Both the position numbers and the translations under genes were made by a program. This document shows, piece by piece, positions 35,628 to 46,433 of a stretch of 64,000 bases of DNA. The notes below the pieces were generated by a model. That model was given only the letters and a program-made list of their open reading frames with translations, was not told where the DNA came from and did not search any database. Numbering within the stretch: position 1 is the first letter of the stretch; each line of letters begins with the position of its first letter. Location: positions 4,391,761-4,455,760 of the forward strand of contig NW_019091362.1 in NCBI RefSeq assembly GCF_001949145.1, in the 5' to 3' direction. This DNA is from Acanthaster planci. Its lineage: Eukaryota; Echinodermata; Asteroidea; Valvatida; Acanthasteridae.

Positions 35628-38600
35628 CTGTAAAGAGAAACAAGAAACGAGAAATTCCAACATAGCAGAAATACAGAGAAACCTTGGCACTTCCATCCCA
35701 GTAGAAACAAACGATAGCTGCAAGTACATGTCAAATGAAACTGCTGCGGCCATTTCTGTCTAAAAGGCCAATTAATTTGCAAGCGAATGTTGAACTGTTT
35801 CCAATCGAGGGATGCGATACAGCAATGGCTAACGGGTCTGCCACGTGTTACAAATGTGGACAGCTCTAACCATGCTACTTACAGTCACTTTTCACTAGTC
35901 CCTGCTTGATGTAGCCCAGGTATGTGTAGAAATCACACACGGCCGTGATCCTGTTCCTGGCTGCGGTACAGATGTTGGTCCAGTCATCAGTATCGCCCAA
36001 CTTGATGCGATAGTGACAGGCACGCTGCTGGTCTGTCAAGGCACATCGCCTGAGGTTTGGAAATGTCAACAACATTTCTCATTCTTGAAATACAGTAAAC
36101 TCCGACTAAGTCGATATCGCATAACCCGTCATATTGTCCAAGTCGGCCGTTTGACAAAAGTCCCAATTGTCTGTAATGCATTTCCATTGAAAATTTCATT
36201 GCTAAGTTGGCATTTATAAGTCATCATTTCGTATACGTCAGCATGTTCCCTTTTCCACAAAACCACAAAAATTCCTTTGTGTAAGTCGGCACTGAAAAAA
36301 AAACGTGCTTCGGTATCGGTTTCCTTCGCAGCAGTTGCCAAGAAGTGTCAAGTGACAAGTATCGTGCGCACGCGGCCAGCATGAGTACATCAATACCATT
36401 AACCCCTCTAGTGCTACACACATGCGCTCTGTCCATTTGGGGGAAGGGGGTCGCCTTATTGAACATAGTCTGGTTCCCTGCCCAAAGATTCCTGGACAAC
36501 CCTTCATAATGATTCGTCTGGTAGTCAGAATCATCGGGTCTGGTATCCAGACTATATGGAAGGAACTTAACTAATTTCTGTACTGTAAGTGTATCACGTA
36601 CATGTACTGCACTGTCGAGTTGTGATGTGATACGCAAGTGGCTTGCCGTCCTTGCTTCGTTCGTATGGGCACATGATCAATTATTGAATTTGCAGGATAA
36701 TAATCGAGAACAAATTTGCTGGGATCGACCATGGAGGTAGAAATAAGCCAGGGTAAATCAAAGCCATTGAATTAGTGCAAGGAATTATAATGTACATAGG
36801 CAATACATGTGTACGTGTAAGTCAGCAAAATGACGACTTACAATACAAGCCGGCATTCGCGTAAGTCGTCATAATTTCTTGAATTCTGGAAGTGCCGACT
36901 TAACCGGAGTTTACTGTACTTAATAATGCCATTACTAGATAANNNNNNNNNNNNNNNNNNNNNNNNNNNNNNNNNNNNNNNNNNNNNNNNNNNNNNNNNN
37001 NNNNNNNNNNNNNNNNNNNNNNNNNNNNNNNNNNNNNNNNNNNNNNNNNNNNNNNNNNNNNNNNNNNNNNNNNNNNNNNNNNNNNNNNNNNNNNNNNNNN
37101 NNNNNNNNNNNNNNNNNNNNNNNNNNNNNNNNNNNNNNNNNNNNNNNNNNNNNNNNNNNNNNNNNNNNNNNNNNNNNNNNNNNNNNNNNNNNNNNNNNNN
37201 NNNNNNNNNNNNNNNNNNNNNNNNNNNNNNNNNNNNNNNNNNNNNNNNNNNNNNNNNNNNNNNNNNNNNNNNNNNNNNNNNNNNNNNNNNNNNNNNNNNN
37301 NNNNNNNNNNNNNNNNNNNNNNNNNNNNNNNNNNNNNNNNNNNNNNNNNNNNNNNNNNNNNNNNNNNNNNNNNNNNNNNNNNNNNNNNNNNNNNNNNNNN
37401 NNNNNNNNNNNNNNNNNNNNNNNNNNNNNNNNNNNNNNNNNNNNNNNNNNNNNNNNNNNNNNNNNNNNNNNNNNNNNNNNNNNNNNNNNNNNNNNNNNNN
37501 NNNNNNNNNNNNNNNNNNNNNNNNNNNNNNNNNNNNNNNNNNNNNNNNNNNNNNNNNNNNNNNNNNNNNNNNNNNNNNNNNNNNNNNNNNNNNNNNNNNN
37601 NNNNNNNNNNNNNNNNNNNNNNNNNNNNNNNNNNNNNNNNNNNNNNNNNNNNNNNNNNNNNNNNNNNNNNNNNNNNNNNNNNNNNNNNNNNNNNNNNNNN
37701 NNNNNNNNNNNNNNNNNNNNNNNNNNNNNNNNNNNNNNNNNNNNNNNNNNNNNNNNNNNNNNNNNNNNNNNNNNNNNNNNNNNNNNNNNNNNNNNNNNNN
37801 NNNNNNNNNNNNNNNNNNNNNNNNNNNNNNNNNNNNNNNNNNNNNNNNNNNNNNNNNNNNNNNNNNNNNNNNNNNNNNNNNNNNNNNNNNNNNNNNNNNN
37901 NNNNNNNNNNNNNNNNTGGTGCTACCACAAACCTACTTTCTATAATGCCATTACTAGGCGTTCAGGTTAGTTTCCACTCCATCTGTGACAACAGCACTAG
38001 CGCTGAAAATTTACAAAAGTTGAACACATCAAATGTTTATATTATGAAATTTTAGAGAAGATCTATCATCAGGCCAGCAATTAGAAATTCAGAAAAAAAG
38101 CCTTTTTTACAAGATTTTGTAGTGTTTTTTAATTTGTAATAGCACGTATGAGATACAAAAAAGAACAACATTACAAAAGCAACTGACTGGGCTTCAGCAC
38201 AGCTGTAAGATCAAAGCAGACCACTACACACCCTCACTGACAGTTTTCTTTCTTTCTGCACAATTTGAGGACATATTTCACACAGTGAAACATTCAGAGA
38301 TCAAGTGTGCCTCATAAAGACACAGCTGATCTCCTCTGAATGCATTCAGCACGGCAACTGGCACTGAAATACACAGATGATCTCTTCTGAATGCATTAAG
38401 CACGGCAACTGGCACTGAAATACATGTAACTTCACCCTAACTGCCCAGTATCCATCAAACTCCTACAACAGGTTTTGCTAGGTTTGGGCAGGTTTGGTAC
38501 AATACCCAATTAACTTATTGTTGAATTCTGTTGGACTTGGTATCAAAGGCCCAGGGTGAGGGTGTTGGATTTTGTGTGAGTTGGGATACAGAGGGTTCAT

Positions 38601-41600
38601 TGTGTGCAGTGTCTGGCTTGCTGTAACCAAGTGTTGGACTATGCTTGATTTTGTCAGGTTTGGTACTGCAGAAATGCAAGTCATCCTATACTGCATAGAC
38701 CCCATCTATACCACATCAGTCAAACTCCAATGGAGTCACTTTGTCAGAGTTTATCAGATTTGGTGACCTGCATGTACAAGTACACAGACAAGTACATGAT
38801 GGGTTCAGTATGCTCTCTAGTGCAAGAGCCTAAGGGGATTAGGGTTAATGTTCCCTACCCCAAGCATTAAACAGTTCGCATCAGTGGACGTATCGACACA
38901 ATCTGGCCGTCTGCATACAACGGCACCATTGATGGATGCATGCCCCAAGTCACTGCCTGTGGACATGTATACATGCACATGTATGCCAATCCCCACATTT
39001 GTTTTGAACACAAGTCTCTAAGTCTGTAGAGGCGGATCGTGTGTTGAAATTCAACTTGGTCACTGTACAGGCCAGCTGGTACAGCAACTACTGTTCTATG
39101 TCAGCACCCTGGTGTGTAGCAAGACATAAGGTTGTGGTAAGAAGCCGTAAGTCGTATAAATATTGTTCAGATGACTCTAACAAGTCAGTATTGGCAGTGT
39201 TTGGCTGTGTATCAAAAATTTGCTCCTGTATCTTGCCGTTTCAAAAGTTGTAATTTTGGACCAAAACAATACTGTCCACAAGTGGTCAACGCTGCCACAT
39301 TTCAATGTATATTCTCAGACCCATCCTACCTGGGCAGTGAGCCCTTGTCCGGCAGGGGCTCTATGCAGAGGCTGAAGCTCTCCACGCACGCCTGCAGTGT
39401 CTCGGACAACTGCCGGTTGGGGAAGTTGAGGCAAGGGAAGACGTCCTCGGTGACGATGCGGGCCATGAACGGATCCTCCCGCTGGAAGGTGGGATGCTCC
39501 TTCCAGGCCTGGAACTCACGTAGGAGAACAGGGTCCGCCTGATGAGACAAGGAAACATTCATACTTGGGAAAAACCTTTAATCAACCATTAATGGACACG
39601 GCACTTCCCTGTCGGATCCCTCTTGAAAAAAAAACAAAAACATTTTCTCATTTTCGTTTTAAAAGTTTCCCAGCTGGAGCTAATTCAAGTTGGTGATTTT
39701 CCACTCTTCAAGGACTGAATGAACTTGACCCTTTAGTTGATGTCATCAAGAGATACGATACAAAGACTCACTTGCTGGTCTTTGTATGTATTTCATTCAA
39801 TTGATGAAAGCCCCTTGGTCTTACTTTTTAATTAAAACTGTTGTTAAAATATTTTACATTTATAATAAAATGTTTAACAAGGCAGAAACAGTCTGCCACT
39901 TCTGTTCTGCACACTGGGACATTCGAAGCTGTGACTGACTTAGTTTTCCATCATCTCTGCGGAATATTCTTCCCTCTGGGAGAAAAAGTTTGTCGGCCAT
40001 TTCAAACATTCAGTGAAACTTTTCCTTGCAGAAGTCAAAATTTGTCATTCCATAACTGACTTCATTATTACTCATAATTCAGAAATGAGAAGCAGTTTTC
40101 CAAAAATATAGAAACAAAAGATGATGCAAATAATGCAAATTCTGCTCTCAGCTTTCAAATACAGTTTTTCATTTCTTATTCACTTTTGGAAAATAGAATT
40201 ACAAATATGAGCTCAGTATTAAATAGACTGACAAAGTTTCAGATTTGCCTAAAGTTGCCCTTTAGTCTTCTCAAACACGTGTTCTTGGCTTGCCAGAAAA
40301 ACTTGGACTTTTCACTACTCTACCTCTCCTCTCTTTGGGCTCTCTGGCTCTGGGGGTGCGGCTTGTCCCCTCCCGGTTGTCGGAGCTGTGAGCTCCATGG
40401 AGATGGGTCCTTGAAGGCTGTGGTTCCGGTGGTGACTGAGGACGTTGGGTGAGAGGGAGCTCTTGGAGCGCTTGGGAAGAAGGCCCCGCTTCTTGGGGCT
40501 GGTCGTCTGAGGGCTGGGCTTACTGGGCGTGGACGTCAAGACCAGCATCTTGAGGGCTTGGACCTCGGCCTGGAGAACATCGATCTGGGCAAGTCCACAA
40601 CCGCGGCAAGAAAAGATATCATTGACACTTCCACAACTTTATGACACAAACGGTCAGACAGTGACAAAAAAAAGTCATAAGATAACAGAGATCTTTCATT
40701 TAGCACACCTCTAAGCATATGTCTCAAAGCGGTAATTTTCAATATTACAATCAACCAAAGTGGTCATTGTTTTACATGTGTATGGGACACTCTTTTGAAA
40801 GCCAATAATAGGTCACCTTGGTCACTTTAGTCACTGACAGGTTTGCAGCACCCTTTGTGTTTTCTATTTTGCATGATTTGGGACAGATTAAAACAAACAT
40901 TGAAAAATCAGCAGGGTCCATAAATACCAGATCTTTCAATAATTGATATATCAGAAATCAAATACCAAGTATAGTCAATATATTGAATAATCCCTCCAGT
41001 ACAGTAAACTCTTGTTAACTCAAAAACAATAAAGTGAACTCTTGTTAACTCAAAGCAGATAACTCTGAACTCCCCTTAATGCAAAGCCACAATTTAATAC
41101 TGTTAAAAAAACAGTATATTATGTACATGCAAACTTCCGTAATTCTAAATGCCCACATGATACTGGTACTTCTGTTTTGTTCACCCAATATGAATGAGAC
41201 TGCTGCCGCAAAAGTCACAAACAAGTGTTCAAACAGATCGTGAAAGTTTTACCGAGTCATTACTCACCAACACACTTCTTCCTTTCTCAATGGGCTACGT
41301 TATGCACACAAGCTGCCTGACCAGTAACACTCACCCAGATGTCACCCGCCCACTGACAGTCAGGCCATGTGATTGCACTGGCGATTTGGCTTTCAAATTG
41401 GCCCGATCGCTGTCATTGGCCCAGATGTCATTTGTGCAGGGCATATCAGTGCTTATGATTTTGTGATATTTTGATTTCCACTCAGGAGCACAATATGTAG
41501 CACTTGCACACGCTTCGCAAAGCAAAACTAATGTAACAACTGTTGATTCAGACTGGAGATTCTGTCAACGATCTGACTTGCTTTCCACATTTTTGCCATC

Positions 41601-44600
41601 ACTCCCACTATCTTGATTTCTGATATTTTGATATGATTCAAAGTTTGGTATCAGTGACATAGGTAAGATCAAATAATCAGGCAATGTTGATACATTGGCA
41701 GACCCCAAAAGTCAGACAACCATATGTCCATGACCCCACATTGTGCGTTGTACGGTTGAAAAGCACTGGTTCTCATTGTGTATTCTGAAGTTGTTTGCAT
41801 TGCCAAGTACCGGGGCCAATGTTACCACAACGGAACCACTCCCCTACCTTCCCTGTTGCCTCTTTCAGTTTCTTCTCGGCTTTAGCCCTCTTCACATTGG
41901 ACTCATTTACCATTATGTGTGCCTCCTGTAAAAAGGAAAATAAACATACATGTACTTTACGTAGACGCAAGTTTAAAGCAGGTGGGTTCCTGCAACATGC
42001 AGGTTTTTTCAGGCAAAACCAATCAAGAGACACAAAACAAAGCACTTCAAAATTTCCTATTTTCACAGAATTCATGCGTGAATATCCTTGTTTTGAAAAC
42101 TTGTTTGAGCACCCTTAATTTGCATTTCCTTATCAACAAAAATGCATGGTACTGTAAATGAAAATGTAAAATTCAGAATCAGAGGGCAAACCTTAGCCAC
42201 ACACTTAATGCAGATACGACTTGTAAAAATGGCATCCAGTACGAGGGCTAGTTTGTTGAAATGTCCCCTAGGCCCTCATCGCTGTCTGCTGTACCCTTTG
42301 GGCAGGAGAAAGAGGGATCAGAAGGAAAGGAAAGAGTATGGTTTGTGAAAAGCTTGAAAAAATAGAGATAGTCGCTTACCTCAAACAGTCTGGCAGTGAG
42401 TTCGGTGATCTCCTGGTCCATCTCCTCTCGTACCCTAGTCAGCTGGGAGACCTGCTCATCCTTCAGTTCCAAGGCCTGCAAGCAAATGCGGGCACATGAC
42501 AACATTCAAAAATAAAGCTACACATACGTGGATGTCTGAGCACAAACTGCATTCAACAGCTGTGTTTTCAAGCTAGAAGTGACACGAGCGCCCATTGGAG
42601 TCACTGGGTTGTGGCATAAAGCCAAATCTTGGTGGAGAAGCACGGAAGATACCACAATCTGGTCCGAAATTGCCTGCCGTAAGAAACTGTCCCCTCAATG
42701 TGGTGCAGGCTGGGACTTAAACTGGTCAGGATCATTCAGATAGTGTCAATGTCATTTGTGTCAGTTGTAACCAGTCTTTGTCGCCACCTAGAGGAACCAA
42801 CTAGCATTTTTGGAGAAGAGTGAGAGCGTTGGCTTTTACTTGTTGAAACAATGAAGATAAATGAAGTCTCCTAGCTCGTCATTACACGTCATGCATGTGA
42901 GATTGGTTTGTACCTCTTTTGCCTTAGTGAGTTCTTCGTGTAGTCTGTCAGTGATGGATGCATGGTGGCCTTTGCTGTTAAGCCGTGATCGGAACTCTCC
43001 GGCAAGGTCTTGCAAATCTGAGTCTGTGTCTTGGTCGCTGCAGATGTAATTAAGAGAAAAAAATCTGGTATAAACAGATGAGGAGAAGCAATCCTTTGCC
43101 TCCTGTATAAAGTTGGCACATCTGCAGACACGCGTAAAGCATTAATCCAAATACACACGCTGACCAAGAACAGGTTATCTTCATTTTACCTACACATATA
43201 TCACAAGAATTTTGCAAATTGCATCTAAAGGTTGGTTCATAGTTGCCACTCCGGCAAATGTGAACACAAGTTTGTGACGGCTGATCAAACACTGGCGCAG
43301 GGAATTCGCATGCCAACTCAACGCAAACTTTGCTGCAAATATTTTGTGACCTCAAAGTTCGCTTCGTTTTCACATTTGCCTTACATACCGGTAAACACTG
43401 GCCTTAACTGTACATTTTTGGGCCACCACACGAGACTCCACTTTCATACAAATTTTACTTTTCAGACTTCCGTTACTGTACATCTTAGTAGTTTGTGCAT
43501 GTACATGTACAGTGAGTGCTTATTGAATGCATTAAAAAACATAAAAACAGTTCCCTGCAGCAGTATTCAATGAAAATTGAAAGCACATGACAAAGTTGGC
43601 TCCCATGGGGGCCAATTATTTGGATCTACAACTGTGCTGAGAACAGGAGTAGACCACACAGAGAAAATACTCATGGAGCCAAATGAGATTACCACCCAAA
43701 AGTCCTGCAGCGCATACCCATGTATACATGTTTATGTACTGTACGTGTATGTCTTGTGACTAATTCCCCTCGGCTGATCTCTGCTATAGCCATGTCCAAA
43801 TTACTTGACTGTGGCTAGGAATTGCACCGAGTCCATGGTTAGTGGCCATAGCCAGTTCCTACAGTCATTTGTCGTTTCAAGTCACAGTGGAGTGATTCAG
43901 ATGTGGCCTTAGCACATGAATTAGCTCAACATGAGTATACTGTTATTTTTGGAACATAAATGTAAGCCACAGCTTATACGTTGATTCTCATGCTGAAAAA
44001 TATCTCTGTGGCTTATATACATGTACAGCGGATTTTTCATTTTTGAAACGATTTGGCGGTGTTTGTTTGATTGGCATCACAAAAAACTCGAGATAATCAG
44101 ATGTACAGGTACATGTAGTGTTGTGGACAATTACAGAGGTTTTTTTTTTCTAAAAGCCTGCTCTTGTAGTGAGAGATAGTCCACCAACGAGATAAAAATG
44201 ATCTTTTGACCTAACTGACTTTGAGTTACAAAGATTTTATTGTACGTCCCCGACCGCATCACTTTTGCTGGCCACTGGAAAAAAAAGGCAAGAGCTGACG
44301 CTGGGCCCATGGGGGACCACCATCCAGCCAGCAAAAAATATTACATTTGAGGACTTAAAATTAAGTTTTTATAGTGACACTCATTCCTATTTTGCTTTAT
44401 ACTTTCATATTGCACATGTAGTTGAAGTACTGTAAACACTGTACTGGTGCTTCAGCACGCAGCACGATGACCTTCGTAGTTGGATCGTCAGCACTGCGGC
44501 GTGGCTTATACGCCGGTGCGGCTTATACAGTACACTGGCTTTAAATCTCAATTTGCTAAATTTTACATGCTGTGGCTTATACACGGGGGCGACTTATATT

Positions 44601-46433
44601 CCGAAAATAATGGTACATGTATACATGTACATTGCACAGGCATGGAGCTATTAAACACAAGGAGTAAGAACGAAGTCCCCACAGACCACAATCCGATTAA
44701 CTGCTCCGGTCAGCTCCACAGGCAAGGTGCGGTTACCGGCCCCAGTGTTGAAGACCCTAGACATACTTTGTACACAGTGATCGCCACTGCCAGGTAGCTG
44801 GTAACCCACACACTCGCCATGTTTCGCTGCGGCATACTGGAGTAAATAAATGGTGGCAAAGATCCACGGAGAGGATGCACAGTTCTCTTCAGTAGTCCTC
44901 AGGAGTCAGCGAGTGATCTCCGCACATGCGCTCGAAAAATCCAAATCAGCGGTGGTTATATAGCAAAAGTCAGAGATTTTAAAGTCAGTTATGGCATTTT
45001 GCGTTTCCGGCGGTAGAGAAAACCCAAAATATGAACTGCAATATTTATATCATAAATGTAAGTCGCAATCCAAGTGGTTCCTACAGTTAAAAGAGGGTGG
45101 AAACATGCCGCAGGAATGCATTTGACAATGTGGTGAGATTTCATGCCGAGACAGTTGTGGACAATGACAGAAAGGGCAATGAGTCTTCCCATGTTTTTGG
45201 TGTTTTTTTATTTTCCTCTGGACCAGCTACATGTACATTCGCTCAGTTTTCTTGTGTGTATTGTTTGGAGAGCTTGTATTAGTGACGGGTAGTAATTCTG
45301 TTTATTGTTAAGAGAGACGTTTTTGGGATATAAAGACATAACCATACTTTCATTGTCACTGGAATATCGGAACAGTCACTAAAATTATCAAAATTTAAGT
45401 CTCTCATAATGATGGTTTCCGTCTCAAGGCGGCCATGTTGAACATTCGGAAGTGTTACAGACATGCGTGGTACCCACGACCCTTTGCAAATGCAACTCCG
45501 AGCATTCCTTGTAGCCCGCAAGCGGCGCAGAGTTTGTTTTGTCCTTGCAGCACGGTGGCCATCATTGACCCTTTTGATCTCTGCATGTGCTGACTCCTTG
45601 TGTTTAATAGCTCCATATGGTACAAGTAAGCAATGCAATTCACTTTATACATGTGCCTCCTCTTGACTAAAAGGAACTCCTGAACAACAAACCTTTTCAC
45701 TCAGCCATGGGCTACATAAAAATAATTCTAGGATTTTCATCACAGCCCACATTTGAAAATCTGTACAGGATCCATTTTCTTTTTTTATCAAAAACTTTAA
45801 TATGGTACAAATAAAATACCCCTATCCACTGAATGTCAAAGCAAAATTTTATTCGTTAAGTTTTTCCATTATAACAGTACTGCAAGCAGACGGAATCTCA
45901 CTCAGTAGCCTGGATGGTAGTAGGATGACGCGCAGCCTGATCAAAAGCTTACTCCAAAGACGTTAAACCAGCGATTTGATTTCTTCAAACTCTCTTGATT
46001 GTCCAAACTAAAACATTCCCAGGCCAATACTTGCTGGCAGAAACTGAAGGTTAATTTTCATTCAATTTGAAATTTTAGTATTGGAGGCAAAGTTACCGTA
46101 ACTACTTCAGGGTGAAACAAATACATGTCTCATTGAACCTATTGACAAGATCTGATGAGAAGCCGGGAATTACTTTTATGCGGCCTTGCTTTTTAATTTT
46201 TGTTCAAATCATTTCATTCCAAGCAACCATTACCTCTCTGTCTTCTCCGGCTCCAGCACCCCTCCCTCGGTATCGGGTCGGTGTCCATACAGTTCATCGG
46301 GTAAGTCGTCCCCATAGTCTTTGTCCTCAAAACAGTTCCGCCTCTCAAGAAGGTTGGAGTCACTGCTGGAACGGATGTGCCCAAAAGACTGGGGCAAGTC
46401 TAGTGTCACTTTGGGCACGGCAAATGTTGTCAT
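35557..46433 (-). CDS. RAB3IP: Rabin8/GRAB-type guanine nucleotide exchange factor (eight exons, 401 aa)
   Basis: Coding exons in order are 46433-46234, 43037-42914, 42475-42380, 41925-41848, 40584-40324, 39538-39330, 36049-35883 and 35627-35557. They total 1206 nt and all phases agree. Residues of about 95-185 are a Sec2-type coiled coil with the family block LFEEAHIMV at 138-146 and KLKEATGKIDVLQAEVQALK at 159-178. A Ser/Pro/Lys-rich linker follows to about 253. Residues 254-401 match the conserved C-terminal part of Rabin8/GRAB, including NRITAVCDFYTYLGYIKQGL and a final IYWEMIRLR...MSLTKLG. In animals this family activates Rab8 (the coiled coil is the exchange domain) and supports exocytosis and cilium formation. 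Vertebrates have two paralogues, RAB3IP and RAB3IL1; the symbol here stands for the family, as an invertebrate gene would be pro-orthologous to both. It looks complete and intact. Confidence 0.92.
35883..36049 (-). CDS. RAB3IP: gene 2 exon G (residues 323-378)
   Basis: It encodes RCALTDQQRACHYRIKLGDT and NRITAVCDFYTYLGYIKQGL, both diagnostic for the family. It ends in phase 1 at a GTAAGT donor. Reading through the donor would give a stop within a few codons. Confidence 0.93.
36093..36916. mobile_element. pogo/Tigger-like non-autonomous DNA transposon (824 bp)
   Basis: The ends are inverted repeats: CAGTAAACTCCGACTAAGTC on the left and CAGTAAACTCCGGTTAAGTC as the reverse complement on the right. 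Both are flanked by TA (36091-36092 and 36917-36918), the target site of Tc1/mariner-pogo elements. There is no transposase frame inside. It lies in the intron before exon G of gene 2, with its nearer end 43 bp from the exon edge. Confidence 0.85.
36923..36938 (+). repeat. 16-bp word repeated across the gap, left copy
   Basis: ataatgccattactag ends four bases before the N run; the identical word occurs at 37942-37957, 25 bases after it. Confidence 0.85.
36943..37916. other. assembly gap (974 N)
   Basis: A run of N in the intron between exons F and G of gene 2. Its two edges share a 16-bp direct repeat, so the true missing length is uncertain. Confidence 0.99.
37942..37957 (+). repeat. 16-bp word repeated across the gap, right copy
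   Basis: Identical to 36923-36938 on the other side of the N run. Confidence 0.85.
38320..38421. repeat. tandem duplication, two 51-bp units
   Basis: Units at 38320-38370 and 38371-38421 differ at about three positions. They lie in the intron between exons F and G of gene 2 and have no coding role in the model. Confidence 0.88.
39330..39538 (-). CDS. RAB3IP: gene 2 exon F (residues 254-322), C-terminal module
   Basis: It contains EFQAWKEHPTFQREDPFMAR and EDVFPCLNFPNRQL, matching the 'EFRLWKDEP...EDIFPCLTF' part of Rabin8. GTAGGA donor, phase 2. Confidence 0.92.
40324..40584 (-). CDS. RAB3IP: gene 2 exon E (residues 167-253), end of coiled coil and linker
   Basis: It begins IDVLQAEVQALKMLVLTSTP, continuing the family coiled coil, then becomes a basic Ser/Pro-rich linker with several SP sites (possible phosphorylation sites, by inference). 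GTAGAG donor, phase 0. Confidence 0.9.
41000..41054. repeat. short direct repeat resembling a pogo-like terminus
   Basis: TACAGTAAACTCTTGTTAAC resembles the end of the element at 36093, and aactcttgttaactcaaa recurs 30 bp later (41007-41024 and 41037-41054). I find no matching inverted end nearby, so it may be a relic. Confidence 0.45.
41848..41925 (-). CDS. RAB3IP: gene 2 exon D (residues 141-166), Rab-binding part of the coiled coil
   Basis: It begins EAHIMVNESNVKRAKAEKKL, the most conserved block of the Sec2/Rabin8 exchange domain. Phase 0 at both ends, with a GTAGGG donor. Confidence 0.93.
42380..42475 (-). CDS. RAB3IP: gene 2 exon C (residues 109-140), Sec2 coiled coil
   Basis: 32 codons, phase 0 at both ends, heptad-like: ALELKDEQVSQLTRVREEMD, then an ITELTARLFE end. 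The GTAAGC donor is good. Confidence 0.92.
42914..43037 (-). CDS. RAB3IP: gene 2 exon B (residues 67-108)
   Basis: The acceptor is tctgcag. It encodes an acidic stretch and then ITDRLHEELTKAKE, the beginning of the Sec2-type coiled coil. The donor is GTACAA, in phase 0. Confidence 0.85.
43943..44610. mobile_element. probable terminal-inverted-repeat element with gcttata motifs
   Basis: The left end (ttatttttggaacataaatg) is approximately mirrored by the right end, whose reverse complement starts ttattttcggaatataagt. Inside both ends are repeated gtggcttata/gcggcttatac words, known to me from DNA-transposon ends in several animal genomes. Target-site duplication is not clear and no transposase is seen. 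It lies in intron 1 of gene 2. Confidence 0.5.
44642..45616. repeat. pair of 24-bp perfect inverted repeats about 0.95 kb apart
   Basis: The 24 bases at 44642-44665 (starting atggagctattaaac) recur as the exact reverse complement at 45593-45616. Similarity does not clearly extend further. They may be ends of a transposon or two insertions of one short repeat. Confidence 0.7.
46234..46433 (-). CDS. RAB3IP: gene 2 exon A (residues 1-66)
   Basis: It starts at an ATG (MTTFAVPKVTLDLPQSFGHI) and ends in phase 2 at a GTAATG donor. It encodes an acidic, disordered N terminus upstream of the coiled coil. Confidence 0.8.

Larger units (their letters stand above)
35628..46233 (-). other. gene 2 introns
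   Basis: Introns are at 35628-35882, 36050-39329, 39539-40323, 40585-41847, 41926-42379, 42476-42913 and 43038-46233. They are AT-rich with few TACATG runs. Apart from the elements listed separately I see nothing else in them. Confidence 0.6.

Noticed and set aside
36943-37916. Long open frames through the N runs at 36.9, 55.2 and 23.2 kb
   Set aside because: They exist only because N does not encode stops.
44642-45616. Coding sequence starting MELLNTRS at both 24-bp inverted copies
   Set aside because: The shared peptide reflects the repeated DNA word; the two frames diverge at once and have no further support.
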